Positions 9,681-20,582 of a stretch of DNA of 64,000 bases are shown piece after piece. This DNA is from Volvox africanus (Eukaryota > Chlorophyta > Chlorophyceae > Chlamydomonadales > Volvocaceae). Location of the stretch: positions 1,750,001 through 1,814,000 of the forward strand of contig BSDZ01000025.1 of NCBI GenBank assembly GCA_030268105.1, in the 5' to 3' direction. Position 1 is the first letter of the stretch; the number at the start of each line of letters is the position of its first letter. The position numbers and the translations under genes are program-made. Below the pieces are notes generated by a model. That model saw only the letters and a list, made by a program, of their open reading frames with translations, was not told the origin of the DNA and did not search any database.

Positions 9681-12616
9681 TCATTGGGTCTGCGTGGCAC
9701 GTAGGCGAGCTTCCTCCAATAGGGGCTTCATTTCCGCGAGAAGTTATGCATCGGCTCCCACGAATTATGCTTGCTAGAATAGCCAGTCCACTTGACCAGA
9801 TATTCGTGCACCTTCCGCTTTCGTTGTTGTCGACCTATACGACGAACCCGATAATCCAGTATCCGCTCCACATCATACACTTTTTGCTTGCCTGTGATCC
9901 AGGTCTCAGGACTGGGGTCTATTACTGCAGGGGCATCGGTGTCGTTTGTAACGGGCGTCGTGCCGCAATAAGGGCGGATGAGTGAAATATGAAATGTGGG
10001 ATGGATATTCATGTCAGAGGGTAGGGATAGCTCCACAGCTACATTCCCTACCATGCGAACAACGGGATATGGCCCAATCCAGCAAGGTAACAATTTACGG
10101 GAACCGTCGGCGAGCGAACGCAAATTCTTGGTGCTCAATAATACCATTTGTCCCACTGAAAATGTTACGTCTCGTTTGGATTTATTATAATAGTCCGTCG
10201 TCCGTTGTTGTGCCGCGTCCAAGCATGCCCTCGCGTCTGTCATGCGGAATAGGAACGACTTGGCAAAGGTTTTAGCCGCCGGGATATTTATCTCCAACTC
10301 TCGCCACATCGGTAGCACAGGATAGAATCCATAATTCAGAAAGAAAGGGCTTTGACCTGTAGAGCGGTTAACAGCGTTGTTAAGCGTGAATTCTGCCGAA
10401 GTCAGAAATGTATCCCAAACAGAGGGTGTGCGTCCCGTGAAATTCCTTAACATATCGCCCAGCGTGCGATTTGTGCGTTCAGTTTGCCCATCGGATTGTG
10501 GATGATATGCTGTGCTCAAATGAACGCGCATACCGACGAGCTCACATAGCGCTTCATAAAACTTAGACGTGAATCTACCACCGTGATCGGATATCACATT
10601 TTTAGGAACGCCGTGTAATCGGACCACGTTATCGAAAAATAATCGTGCTGTTTGCTCAGCAGTGCAAGACAAGGTGCAGGGGGCTAAGTGAACCATCTTG
10701 GTCAAGCGATCGACCATAACGAACACCGAGTCTTATCCCCCCTCAGTTTTGGACAGCGCGACTACGAAGTCCATTGAAACACTTTCCCAAGGGGCATCTG
10801 GTATAGGTAAAGGTTGTAATAAACCCTGGCCCTTACCAGATAGTGCTTTATTGCGCTGACATAAACTGCACCTTTGCACGAACTTTTCCGCATTCTTCAC
10901 CATGCGCGGCCACCAGAACGAGCGTCGTACGAGCTCTGCCAGACGCGTACTTCCAGGATGTCCTGCTAACGGGTCCTCGTGGAACTGTGCAAGAATATCG
11001 TAGCGCAAAGCGTTGTCATTCAGCACGACGATTTGTGTGGTCGAACCATCTTTCCGTAGCCACAAATCGTTGTGCTTGTGCAAATGTTCCACATTACTTG
11101 GTGAAGCAAACCATGGATCGGCCTGATATGCCATCTTAAGTCGTTGCGCGAGATCCGCTGCTATCTGCACCTCTTGACTGCACGAACGAGTAACCGGTGC
11201 TGCCAGAATCGCATCATGCAATGATGGATGTCGACTGAGGGCGTCAGCAATATTAATCCTGCCGGCAATATACTCCCACGTACAGTCGAAACGAGATAGA
11301 TACTCCATCCACCGGGCTTGTCGTCGGTTAAGCGTGGGGACACTCTGCAAGAATGTCAACGGTATGTGGTCAGTCTTCAGCGTAAAAGGGCGGCCTTCGA
11401 GGTAACAGCGCCACTCCTTCAAAGCATGTAGAGCTGCCAACAGCTCCTGCTCTCCGGTTGTATATCGGGTCTCCGCACCCGAGAACTTCTTACTCGTGAA
11501 GGCGATCGGTCGTCCTTCCTGCAACAATACAGCGCCGCTTCCATGCAAGGAAGCATCCGATACAACTTCAACACGGAATGGCAACGAGTAATCAGGGAAA
11601 GAGAGGGTAACGTTGTCGGCGATGATTCGCTTGAGCTCGTCGAATGCCCGCTGACACGCGGGTGTCCAGGCTTCGAGGAAAGCGAACCTCCTTTCCTCGT
11701 CAAATTCGTAAGCGGGGCCGCAATAATTGAGTAATTCTTGATAAACTTACGGAAGTAGTTGGTCAAACCCAAGAACTGGCGTAGTTTGGTGAGGTTCTGC
11801 GGCGTGGGCCACTCGCGAACCACAGCTACTTTCCGTGGGTCCATCCTTATCCCAGTGGCCGACACGATGTGGCCCAAATACTCCACTTGAGGCTGCGCCC
11901 AAAAACACTTGGCGCGTTTAGCAAACAATTGCTCCCGCTTCATCACCTCAAGCACGAGCTCGAGATGCTTCAGGTGCTCCTCGCGCGTTTTGGAATATAT
12001 TAAAATATCATCCAAATAGCAAACGACGAACCTGTCGATATACGGTCTGAACATGCGATCCATCACTGCTTGAAATGTGGCGGGCGCATTAGTAAGTCCA
12101 AACGACAAGACCGTGTACTCGAAGTGACCAAAGGGGGTCCGGAAAGCGGTTTTCGGAATATCAGAAGCAGCCATGCGTATCTGATTATACCCTTGTTGAA
12201 GGTCAATCGAGGAAAAATAAGCTGAGCCTTTCAGCTTATCGAGCAGGTCATCGACGCGTGGCAAAGGGTAGCGATTTTTAATCGTGGTCGCATTCAAGCC
12301 CCTATAAGCAATGCACATGCGCAACGTCCCATCCTTCTTACCGACAAACAATATCGGTGCAGAATATGGCGATGTGCTGGGCCGAATTATACCCTTTGCG
12401 AGCAGATCCCCCACTTGCCGCTTCATCCGCTCAATTTTGGCAGCCAAACCTGTACATAGGCTGTGAAACGGGTTGTGCTCCAACACAAAGGGGATCATAT
12501 AGTCAGCAGGTAACATAGGTGGGAGCCCCAGGATGACATATGCATCAGTATAAGTTTGGCAATAGGGGACTGCGACCTCAGGATCTTTCACAAGAGACTG
12601 CGCGGTGGTAGCAATC
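9681..12616 (-). pseudogene. B1 pol: RT, RNase H, integrase, chromodomain (broken)
   Basis: In element sense: RT N-terminus ([20 protein letters not shown]), RT core with [19 protein letters not shown], RNase H ([26 protein letters not shown]), integrase zinc region ([24 protein letters not shown]), core and chromodomain ([20 protein letters not shown]). A frameshift near 11680 separates RT from RNase H. A TAA at 10733-10735 follows KTEGG between the first and second catalytic Asp of integrase, and the last few residues are frameshifted near 9740. The protease half lies beyond the A1 insertion. Not functional as it stands. Confidence 0.85.
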
Positions 12617-12621
12617 GATTG

Positions 12622-13445
12622 TGTTGTGCTACGGTTAGTTTCCCGCCGATGCGTAGGTCGATGTGATCCTACAAGGCGAAGTGCTATTGTGATGAACACA
12701 TTGCATATGAATGAATCTGCATGATATAAATGTATTCGTGTACATTTATATATGCATTTGGCATGTTGTCATTATCCATCGCGACATCGCATCATGGCAA
12801 ATCCGCCTAGCGTGCATGAAAGCCCGAAGCATTGAAGTGTGCATTATGCTCGTGCTACGAAACGATAAGTAATATTATCTGATATAATATTACTTCATTA
12901 CAGCACACGTTGAGAGCGCCGCACTCGTCGTGATACATGCCCTGCAACCGGATATCGTTATCCGGACCCTTGCATCATGCGAATGCCGGAAAGGCTTATA
13001 CGTTGTTATGCGTAGACATTGCCTATATGCAGTAGGGTTGTCACATCTAGGATCGGCCTCCTGATGTGAATCGTACGGCATTGCGATGCTGCGAGTATAA
13101 CAGATGCGAGGATGGCTAAGCAAGATAAGACATTCGATACCGGAGAACACTCGTGTGTTCTATATTACTATTGCTATACGCTATTCTACTTAGCCCGAGC
13201 TAAGCCTGAACTTCGCTAATCACCGCCGCGTGATGATTGCTTGCTTCCGGCGCTGACGGCGATTTCGTCCATTGCATCGTTCCGATCTGTAAGACTGTAA
13301 GTTATATCTCTCTTCGTCTTGAAGTCTTCCGCTGTCTCTGTTTGCTCTCGCTTGCCTTGCTGTACTTGCAAGTGCTCGTGCATCGGTGTCGAAAGTCTCC
13401 AGACGTGCAGATACTTATGAGCGAACGCGAACGAGAGGTACAACA
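12622..13445 (+). repeat. 5' LTR of A1
   Basis: 824 bp from TGTTGTGCTACGG to GAGAGGTACAACA, with TG..CA termini. It carries four inverted repeats typical of the family, among them CCGGATATCGTTATCCGG and AGAACACTCGTGTGTTCT. Confidence 0.93.
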
Positions 13446-13448
13446 ATT

Positions 13449-13468
13449 TGGTAGCGAGACCAGGTTCG
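13449..13468 (+). promoter_or_regulatory. A1 primer-binding site
   Basis: TGGTAGCGAGACCAGGTTCG begins 3 bp after the LTR. TGG is the complement of the universal tRNA CCA end, and the rest would match a tRNA ending GTCTCGCTACCA. An initiator-Met-like tRNA is a guess; the genome's tRNA set would decide. Confidence 0.7.
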
Positions 13469-13513
13469 TTGCCTAACTGTCTCTCTTTGTCTAATCGGAA
13501 GTAGGTTCTTTCT

Positions 13514-14895
13514 ATGGCGAGTTCCAGCGACGAACCACGAGGACCGCTAGATACTTTTGCCGAAGACCTAGGCCGCGCCGTTTTGGACGCCGCTGCTTCC
13601 GGTTTGTAATCGCTTAATTGCTTTTGTCTAGATTGCTGCACTTGTTGTGTAAGTGTACGCTCTGAGTCGCAGGTAATCTCAGCGCTCCGGCATTGCTTGC
13701 CGTGACGACTGAGGCCGGCTTTCGTCCGGACCAGTTAGCGACTCTCATTGCCCAAACTACGGAGATCAGGACTCAGCTGGGCAAGTACTTGCTGAGTTTA
13801 CTGAATCTTCTCAAGAGTACTGTCGCAGTGAACACGAATATGGACAACACTGCTGGACCAAGGGTTCTGCCATTACCTCAAGCTCGAGGGCATGATGACA
13901 TCCCTGAGGTGATGAGATTGTCGATTCCCGTTCCTAGGCTCAATATTTCGCTGACCGACAAGACACCAGGGCATAGCATAGCCGATGCAACTCGTGCGTA
14001 CGTGCGTGACGCTAAAAAGTATCTCCAGGCTGTTCATGGTGGCGATAATGACGGTATCAGGTGTCTCTTCGTTGGTAACACCCTTGAGGGCTCAGCGAAG
14101 GACTGGTATCGCAATTGGACCAACGCCCGGGGCAACTATACTTTTGACGAGTTGGTCGCCGCTTTGCTCGCACGATTCGCTACTGAGGTTCAAGCACGCG
14201 ATGTGGAAGCTCGTAAGGTTTTGGCAGCCGGTAGCTACCACATGCGTCGGGATGAAAATGTACCTGCGTACCAGTCACGCTTCGAAGCACTTGTGACTCC
14301 CATTGCTGACCTCACTGAATCCGAGCGTGTCTTTTGGTTTAGGCGAGGCCTGACGAAACTTTTGGCTAAATGGTGCGCTACTGACTTGGTTGGAGCGCAG
14401 ATCAAGTCGTATGATGCTTTGGTCGCTTTTGCTAAGGGCACGGAGATACGACTCCTTGCCGGTGAGGAAGAAGTCAAGTCTGCCCCTCGTGCAAATGCCG
14501 TGCAAGTGCAGGATCCGCTTGGGGAAGCCGTAGCTCTTGACCAGGACTTCGGAGCGACCCGCCCCACGCCTACTGCCGCGACGCGACGCAGCAACCGGCA
14601 ACGCCAGGCGCGCGGGGGCGCTAGCTCGGGTGTCCGTGGGTCAGGAGGAGCAGGTCCGAGCTCGGACCCGGCTAAAAACAGGAAGCGTGGTGGTGCGCCG
14701 TCGACGGCAGCCGCACAGCGTTCCGACCCCAATGCGAAGCGGACTCGCACGGACGACACGTATATGCCAAAATGGAATTGCAATCGTTCCGAATTCGAGC
14801 GTCGGAAATTGGCCAACGTTTGTCTACGGTGTGCGGAGAGCCATTCCACTAAGGATTGCCCGCTAATGCCGCCGTTTGTACCTCAGCCGAAATAG
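13514..14895 (+). CDS. gag: A1 Gag (probable 436 aa, one retained intron, one intron lost)
   Basis: Nucleocapsid/capsid polyprotein of the retrotransposon. Best model: exon 13514-13601 (ATG GCG AGT TCC), intron 13602-13672 (71 bp), exon 13673-14895. The frame is open from 13673 through the junction at 13825/13826 to TAG 14893-14895. Residues after the junction read NTNMDNTAGPRVLPLPQ, then a retrotransposon Gag core (YVRDAKKYLQAVHGGD, GSAKDWYRNW, YTFDELVAALLARF), a basic Arg/Gly/Ser linker and a zinc knuckle CLRCAESHSTKDC near residues 413-425, spaced CX2CX3HX4C rather than the usual X4. In A2-A4 a 253-bp GT...AG segment interrupts the junction. An alternative donor/acceptor pair for intron 1 (GTAATC donor, CTCAG acceptor 10 bp downstream) is also in phase. 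Confidence 0.8.
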
Positions 14896-17800
14896 GGGCT
14901 TGCCCGGGTTCCTGCGGAGGGGGCACCACCTGGGATTTCTGAACTAACGCGTGGTCGGTGGTCATCCTTACGGCCAGCCGTTAAGGCATTGTTGCCTTGT
15001 GTACTTGGACACATCGAGCGAGTCATTGCGCGACGCATCACGCTTGACGGACGCACGGGACTTCTCTGCTTCGACCCGTTGTGTAATTTGTTTACACCTC
15101 GCCGTCCCCTGTCGTCTATCAATCTGTCTAACCACGTGGTTTTGTTCATCCCCTCGTCTCTGCGTGAGATGTCGGAACAGTTGGCCATATACAGGAGGTG
15201 TAGGCGTCAATATCCAGGCACCGCCGCATGTGTTTTACTCCCCGCTTTCTGTCGGCGCAAGGCAGAGGCATCGTTAAGGGGTATGCGGCATGTCCACCGG
15301 TTCAAGCCGGGCACCGTTTTGTTTAATGGTGTGGATCGGGAGGGTACGCTGGCTCCGTGGCCAAGCACACCCTACTCGGTTGACGTTTGGTACGAAGCTC
15401 CTGACGGGGGTGCCGTAGGTTACGGACCCGCCCTAAGTGCACTGACGTTGTCTGCTGGGCAGTCGCTCGTAGATAACCGTGTCCCTGTGGTTCAGATCGG
15501 TTTGAATGGCCGTACTCTGAAGGCACTTGTTGACACCGGTGCCAGCGACGACTTCATCTCTGTCGCAGAGGTGAATGTGCTGGGGTTGTCCCCAGAGTCG
15601 TCTGATTGTCCACAGGTTACCCTTGCTGACGGGGGTAAGCATCCCATCGTGGGCAGGATTACCCTTAGCCTATCGATAGGCCCTTTGCGTGTTGTGACCC
15701 GGCCGTACGTGCTGCAGGGCTTAGCAGAGACTGCACCGTACATAATGGGGTCTTCGACATTACGACAGTACCGTGCGCGCATCGACATGGAGACCGCAAC
15801 CCTGCATATGTGCAAGGGTACTCTGTCGATTAAGGTACCTTTCCTGTCGTTCGAACATGTCACACCAAAGGAGGGCGAAACTGAGGCGGTGCCTATGGTT
15901 AATTTCGCTGTGACCACAATGGCCGCGCGAATCGAACCAGAGCTAGTCGGGCGTAAGGAGGCCGTCCGTTTGTTACGGAAGGGTGCCCACGGACTGCTTT
16001 TAAGGCCGCGGGTGAGCTGTTGTGTCACCACCGCGCAGATTTCTGCGGATCCTGAGGTTGAGGCCCTACTGTCGCAGTATGAGGACGTCTTTAAAGATAT
16101 CCCTGGCCTACCACCTATGCGTCCTGTTGATCACACAATCCCTCTCATGCCTGGAGCGCAGCCTACAGCCCGGCCAATGTACAGGTTGAGTCCATTGGAT
16201 CTGGATGAGGTGAAGCGCCAGGTGACGGATTTGCTCGCGAAGGGTATGATACGCCCCAGCACATCCCCGTATTCTGCACCGATTTTGTTTGTCGGTAAGA
16301 AGGATGGGACCTTGCGCATGTGCATTGATTACCGGGGGTTAAATGCGAATACGGTGAAAAATCGCTACCCTTTGCCACGCGTTGACGACCTGTTGGATAA
16401 GCTGAAGGGCTCGGCTTATTTTTCCTCAATTGACTTACAACAGGGCTACAATCAGATTCGCATCGCTGCCTCTGATATCCCGAAAACCGCTTTTCGGACG
16501 CCCTTTGGTCACTTTGAGTATACGGTCCTATCGTTTGGTTTGACTAATGCCCCTGCGACGTTTCAGGCGGTTATGGACCGAATGTTTAGGCCGTTTATCG
16601 ACAGGTTCGTTGTTTGCTACCTGGATGACATCTTGGTATATTCTAAGACGCGCGAGGAGCACTTGGAGCATCTTCGGCTCGTGCTTGACGTTATGAGGCG
16701 GGAGCAATTGTTTGCTAAACGCGCCAAATGCTTTTGGGCGCAGCCTCAGGTGGAATATTTGGGCCACATTGTGTCGGCCACCGGTGTGAAGATGGACCCG
16801 CGGAAGGTCGCCGTGGTTCGCGATTGGCCCGCGCCTCAGAACCTCACGGAGCTGCGTAAGTTCCTTGGCTTGACCAATTATTTCCGAAAGTTCATTGAAA
16901 AATATTCCATCATTGCGGCCCCGCTTACTAACTTAACTCGCAAAGGCGTTTTCGTTTCACTCGAGTCGTGGACGTCGCAATGCCAGCGGGCATTCGAAGA
17001 GCTCAAACGAATCGTTGCCGAAGATGTCACCCTTGCATTCCCTGATTACTCGTTGCCATTTCGTGTTGAGGTAGTGTCTGATGCCTCAATATTTGGAAGC
17101 GGCGCTGTATTGTTACAGGAAGGGCGACCGATCGCCTTCACGAGTAAGAAGTTTTCTGGTGCAGAAATTCGCTACACCACCGGGGAACAGGAGCTTCTGG
17201 CCGTGCTGCATGCTTTAAAGGAATGGCGCTGTTACCTCGAGGGACGCCCGTTTACTTTAAAGACTGACCATAAGCACCTAACGTTTTTGCAAAGCGTTCC
17301 GACGTTGAACCGCCGTCAGGCTAGGTGGATGGAATACCTAGCTAGGTTCGACTGCACCTGGGAGTATATTTCTGGTAAATTGAATATTGCCGATGCTCTC
17401 AGTCGACATCCGTCGCTACACGCTGCAATTTTGGCAGCGCCCGTCGTGCGGCCGCGTAGCGAGGAGGTACCGATCGCGACGGACCTCATGGAGCGGTTGA
17501 AGGTTGCCTACAACGCAGACGCCTGGTTCGCGGACCCGGCTAATGTAGAAAACCTTCGCAAGCAGAATGGCCTTTGGCTACGGACGGAGGGTGCAGCTAC
17601 GCAAATCGTCGTTCCGAACGACGACGCGCTACGCTATGACATCCTTGCGCGGTTCCACGAGGACCCGTTAGCAGGACACCCTGGTAGCAAGCGATTGATC
17701 GACTTGGTGCAACGTTCCTTTTGGTGGCCTCGTTTGGCTAAGGATGCGGCGAACTTCGTCCAGACATGCAGTCTGTGCCAGCGCAATAAGGCTTTGTCCG

Positions 17801-18957
17801 GTAAGGGCCATGGGTTGTTGCAACCGTTGCCTGTCCCGGATGCGCCTTGGGAAAGTGTTTCCATGGACTTCGTAGTCGCGCTGCCCAAAACTGAGGGGGG
17901 ATACGATGCGGTGTTCGTAATGGTCGATCGTCTGACTAAGATGGTTCACCTAGCACCATGCACATCATCCTGCACGGCTGAGCAAACCGCACGTTTGTTT
18001 TTCGATAATGTGATTCGGTTACACGGGATCCCCAAAAATGTGATCTCGGACCGCGGTGGACAGTTCACGTCTAAGTTTTGGGAAGCGCTCTGCAAACTAG
18101 TTGGCATGCGCGTCAACCTGAGCACAGCGTACCACCCGCAGACTGATGGTCAAACCGAACGCACAAACCGCACGTTGGGTGATATGTTGCGTAATTATGC
18201 TGGTCGCACACCTCTCGTTTGGGATACATATTTGACTGCGGCAGAATTCGCGCTTAACAACGCTGTTAACCGCTCTACAGGCAAAAGTCCGTTCTTTCTT
18301 AACTACGGGTTTCATCCCGCGCTACCTGTGTGGCATGAGTTGGAAGTGAACGTGCCTGCTGCTAAACTTTTTGCCAAGTCTTTTATGTCCCGAATCACAG
18401 ACGCAAAGTCGTGTTTGGACGCGGGACAGCAACGAACGACGGAATACTATAACAAATCTAAGGAGGATATGACGTTTTCGGAAGGGCAACTCGTGTGGCT
18501 AAGCACCAAGAACTTGCGTTCCTTGGCCGACGGATCCCGAAAACTCTTACCCCGCTGGATTGGTCCGTATCCTGTCGTGTGCATGGTTGGGAATGTGGCT
18601 GTGGAGCTTGCATTGCCCGCTGATATGACCATTCACCCCACGTTTCACGTATCGCTTGTTCGTCCGTATCATGGTACGGAACCCGTCCCTGAGCCTGCTA
18701 ACGCCCCCGCAGCGATCGAACCAGTTCCCGAGACCTGGATCGCTGGTAAACAGAAGTTTTACGATGTGGAGCAGGTGTTAGATTATCGCGCGCGTCGTGT
18801 GGGCCGACACCGACGTAAGCGGACAGTACACGAGTACTTGGTTAAGTGGACAGGGTATACCGACGAGCACAACTCATGGGAACCGGCACGCAACTTCTCA
18901 CAGGACATGAAGCCCCTGCTCGAAGAAGCCCGCAAACGTGCCACACAAACCCAATGA
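14896..18957 (+). CDS. pol: A1 Pol: protease, RT, RNase H, integrase, chromodomain (1353 aa after the UAG)
   Basis: Continues the gag frame directly after UAG, so it is probably made by readthrough; no ATG start is needed. Counting from the codon after UAG: aspartic protease VDTGASDDF (Asp near 213), RT with YLDD at 575-578, RNase H SDAS (Asp near 729), integrase HHCC region ([12 protein letters not shown]), catalytic Asp 991 (MDF), Asp 1052 (ISDRGG) and Glu 1088 (QTERTN), exactly 35 residues between the last two, then a chromodomain ([20 protein letters not shown]) to the end at about 1353. All catalytic residues are present. Chromodomains of this kind bind modified histones and bias insertion. 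This is the best-preserved complete pol of family A in the window. Confidence 0.93.
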   Translation, partial: GLARVPAEGAPPGISELTRGRWSSLRPAVKALLPCVLGHIERVIARRITLDGRTGLLCFDPLCNLFTPRRPLSSINLSNHVVLFIPSSLREMSEQLAIYRRCRRQYPGTAACVLLPAFCRRKAEASLRGMRHVHRFKPGTVLFNGVDREGTLAPWPSTPYSVDVWYEAPDGGAVGYGPALSALTLSAGQSLVDNRVPVVQIGLNGRTLKALVDTGASDDFISVAEVNVLGLSPESSDCPQVTLADGGKHPIVGRITLSLSIGPLRVVTRPYVLQGLAETAPYIMGSSTLRQYRARIDMETATLHMCKGTLSIKVPFLSFEHVTPKEGETEAVPMVNFAVTTMAARIEPELVGRKEAVRLLRKGAHGLLLRPRVSCCVTTAQISADPEVEALLSQYEDVFKDIPGLPPMRPVDHTIPLMPGAQPTARPMYRLSPLDLDEVKRQVTDLLAKGMIRPSTSPYSAPILFVGKKDGTLRMCIDYRGLNANTVKNRYPLPRVDDLLDKLKGSAYFSSIDLQQGYNQIRIAASDIPKTAFRTPFGHFEYTVLSFGLTNAPATFQAVMDRMFRPFIDRFVVCYLDDILVYSKTREEHLEHLRLVLDVMRREQLFAKRAKCFWAQPQVEYLGHIVSATGVKMDPRKVAVVRDWPAPQNLTELRKFLGLTNYFRKFIEKYSIIAAPLTNLTRKGVFVSLESWTSQCQRAFEELKRIVAEDVTLAFPDYSLPFRVEVVSDASIFGSGAVLLQEGRPIAFTSKKFSGAEIRYTTGEQELLAVLHALKEWRCYLEGRPFTLKTDHKHLTFLQSVPTLNRRQARWMEYLARFDCTWEYISGKLNIADALSRHPSLHAAILAAPVVRPRSEEVPIATDLMERLKVAYNADAWFADPANVENLRKQNGLWLRTEGAATQIVVPNDDALRYDILARFHEDPLAGHPGSKRLIDLVQRSFWWPRLAKDAANFVQTCSLCQRNKALSGKGHGLLQPLPVPDAPWESVSMDFVVALPKTEGGYDAVFVMVDRLTKMVHLAPCTSSCTAEQTARLFFDNVIRLHGIPKNVISDRGGQFTSKFWEALCKLVGMRVNLSTAYHPQTDGQTERTNRTLGDMLRNYAGRTPLVWDTYLTAAEFALNNAVNRSTGKSPFFLNYGFHPALPVWHELEVNVPAAKLFAKSFMSRITDAKSCLDAGQQRTTEYYNKSKEDMTFSEGQLVWLSTKNLRSLADGSRKLLPRWIGPYPVVCMVGNVAVELALPADMTIHPTFHVSLVRPYHGTEPVPEPANAPAAIEPVPETWIAGKQKFYDVEQVLDYRARRVGRHRRKRTVHEYLVKWTGYTDEHNSWEPARNFSQDMKPLLEEARKRATQTQ

Positions 18958-19000
18958 CCCCTGCAGTCGATGCTGTATGATGCAGCGAGGACGCTGCATA

Positions 19001-19016
19001 CGGGAGGGGGGATAAT
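19001..19016 (+). promoter_or_regulatory. A1 polypurine tract
   Basis: CGGGAGGGGGGATAAT directly before the 3' LTR, the plus-strand priming site. The same tract precedes the LTR in A0, A2 and A3, and a near-identical one occurs in family B. Confidence 0.8.
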
Positions 19017-19840
19017 TGTTGTGCTACGGTTAGTTTCCCGCCGATGCGTAGGTCGATGTGATCCTACAAGGCGAAGTGCTATTGTGATGAACACATTGCA
19101 TATGAATGAATCTGCATGATATAAATGTATTCGTGTACATTTATATATGCATTTGGCATGTTGTCATTATCCATCGCGACATCGCATCATGGCAAATCCG
19201 CCTAGCATGCATGAAAGCCCGAAGCATTGAAGTGTGCATTATGCTCGTGCTACGAAACGATAAGTAATATTATCTGATGTAATATTACTTCATTACAGCA
19301 CACGTTGAGAGCGCCGCACTCGTCGTGACACATGCCCTGCAACCGGATATCGTTATCCGGACCCTTGCATCATGCGAATGCCGGAAAGGCTTATACGTTG
19401 TTATGCGTAGACATCGCCTATACGCAGTAGGGTTGTCACATCTAGGATCGGCCTCCTGATGTGAATCGTACGGCATTGCGATGCTGCGAGTATAACAGAT
19501 GCGAGGACGGCTAAGCAAGATAAGACATTCGATACCGGAGAACACTCGTGTGTTCTATATTACTATTGCTATACGCTATTCTACTTAGCCCGAGCTAAGC
19601 CTGAACTTCGCTAATCACCGCCGCGTGATGATTGCTTGCTTCCGGCGCTGACGGCGATTTCGTCCATTGCATCGTTCCGATCTGTAAGACTGTAAGTTAT
19701 ATCTCTCTTCGTCTTGAAGTCTTCCGCTGTCTCTGTTTGCTCTTGCTTGCCTTGCTGTACTTGCAAGTGCTCGCGCATCGGTGTCGAAAGTCTCCAGACG
19801 TGCAGATACTTATGAGCAAACGCGAACGAGAGGTACAACA
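19017..19840 (+). repeat. 3' LTR of A1
   Basis: 824 bp, the same length as the 5' LTR, with about nine differences by eye (for example GATGGC against GACGGC). Followed by the GATTG duplication. Confidence 0.93.
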
Positions 19841-19845
19841 GATTG

Positions 19846-20582
19846 CACCCAAGGCCTCGCAAGCAATTCATGGATGTTTTTCCTTATCACTTGATAAGCT
19901 TGTCTTACACCCTTCAAGCTTGGGTTCTTGATTTCGGCGGACGAACGCCGCTAAACGAAATTAACCACAGGCTCCGCACAGTTCCGCCCTCCTCTGTTGT
20001 GACATCTTAGTACGACAGACAAGGTACCTTAGGCGATAGGTTCCCTTTTGCACAATGGCCAATTGTGCTGGATTCCATATCGATGCGCGCGCAGTACTGT
20101 CGTTATGTCGCGGCACCCAATGTCCATGTAGTGCTGTCTCCGAGAGACCTTGTTGCACTCATTGGGCCCTAACACACAGAGGGTCCTTCGTCGACTAAGG
20201 GTGATCCTGCCCACGATGGGATGTTTACCCTCATCAACGAGGGTAACCTGAACACTTAGACGACTATAACCCCATCATGCTTATCACTTCTTTAAGATAA
20301 GGTCGTCAATAACACCTGTAGCACATAGGTGTCCCGAAATGTCGGTCAACAAAATCGACTTCGTTGCCATCCAAAGGAGTCAAACTTGGTGTACATCCAT
20401 ATTATCCCTACGATCCACACTACTCAGCAGAAAAGGATCCGTTAGAGGCACATAATTACTAATCACCGAGTATATCTAGTCAAGGTAGCAAAGAGTCTCT
20501 TCATATTCGCATTGCCAGATTCAATCAAGATTTACCCAAGCCAGTACGTAATTCAGCACTCCATATCAGCTAACATTTCTGT
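19846..20582 (-). pseudogene. B1 protease region, decayed
   Basis: Read on the minus strand, short stretches align with the family-A protease region, such as GGTAAACATCCCATCGTGGG followed by CAGGATCACCCTTAG. No open frame survives; stops are frequent and the DTGA motif is not recognisable. It links the B1 gag to the RT half on the other side of A1. Confidence 0.6.

Larger units (their letters stand above)
12622..19840 (+). mobile_element. Family-A chromovirus-like retrotransposon A1, complete
   Basis: 7219 bp with 824-bp LTRs, target-site duplication GATTG (12617-12621 and 19841-19845), primer-binding site, gag, UAG, same-frame pol, polypurine tract. No internal stop or frameshift was found apart from the gag UAG, so it may be autonomous. 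It lies in B1 between protease and RT. It is about 250 bp shorter than A2 and A3 because it lacks one precise GT-AG segment in gag. About nine differences between its LTRs by eye. Confidence 0.92.

Noticed and set aside
12890..13150. An 86-codon antisense frame found in most family-A LTRs
   Set aside because: Lies in the LTR, has no motif, is lost in some copies, and overlaps the inverted repeats; a by-product of LTR sequence.
14235..14849. Long antisense frames over gag (about 190-204 codons) repeated in A1-A4
   Set aside because: They recur only because the elements are copies of each other; the sense strand has domain motifs and they have none.
14989..15060. Independent pol start at a TTG near 14989
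   Set aside because: The frame is open upstream right to the gag UAG in the same phase, so no separate start is needed.
18769..18957. Captured host chromatin gene at the end of pol
   Set aside because: The chromodomain is in frame with integrase in all families here and is the normal C-terminus of chromovirus Pol.
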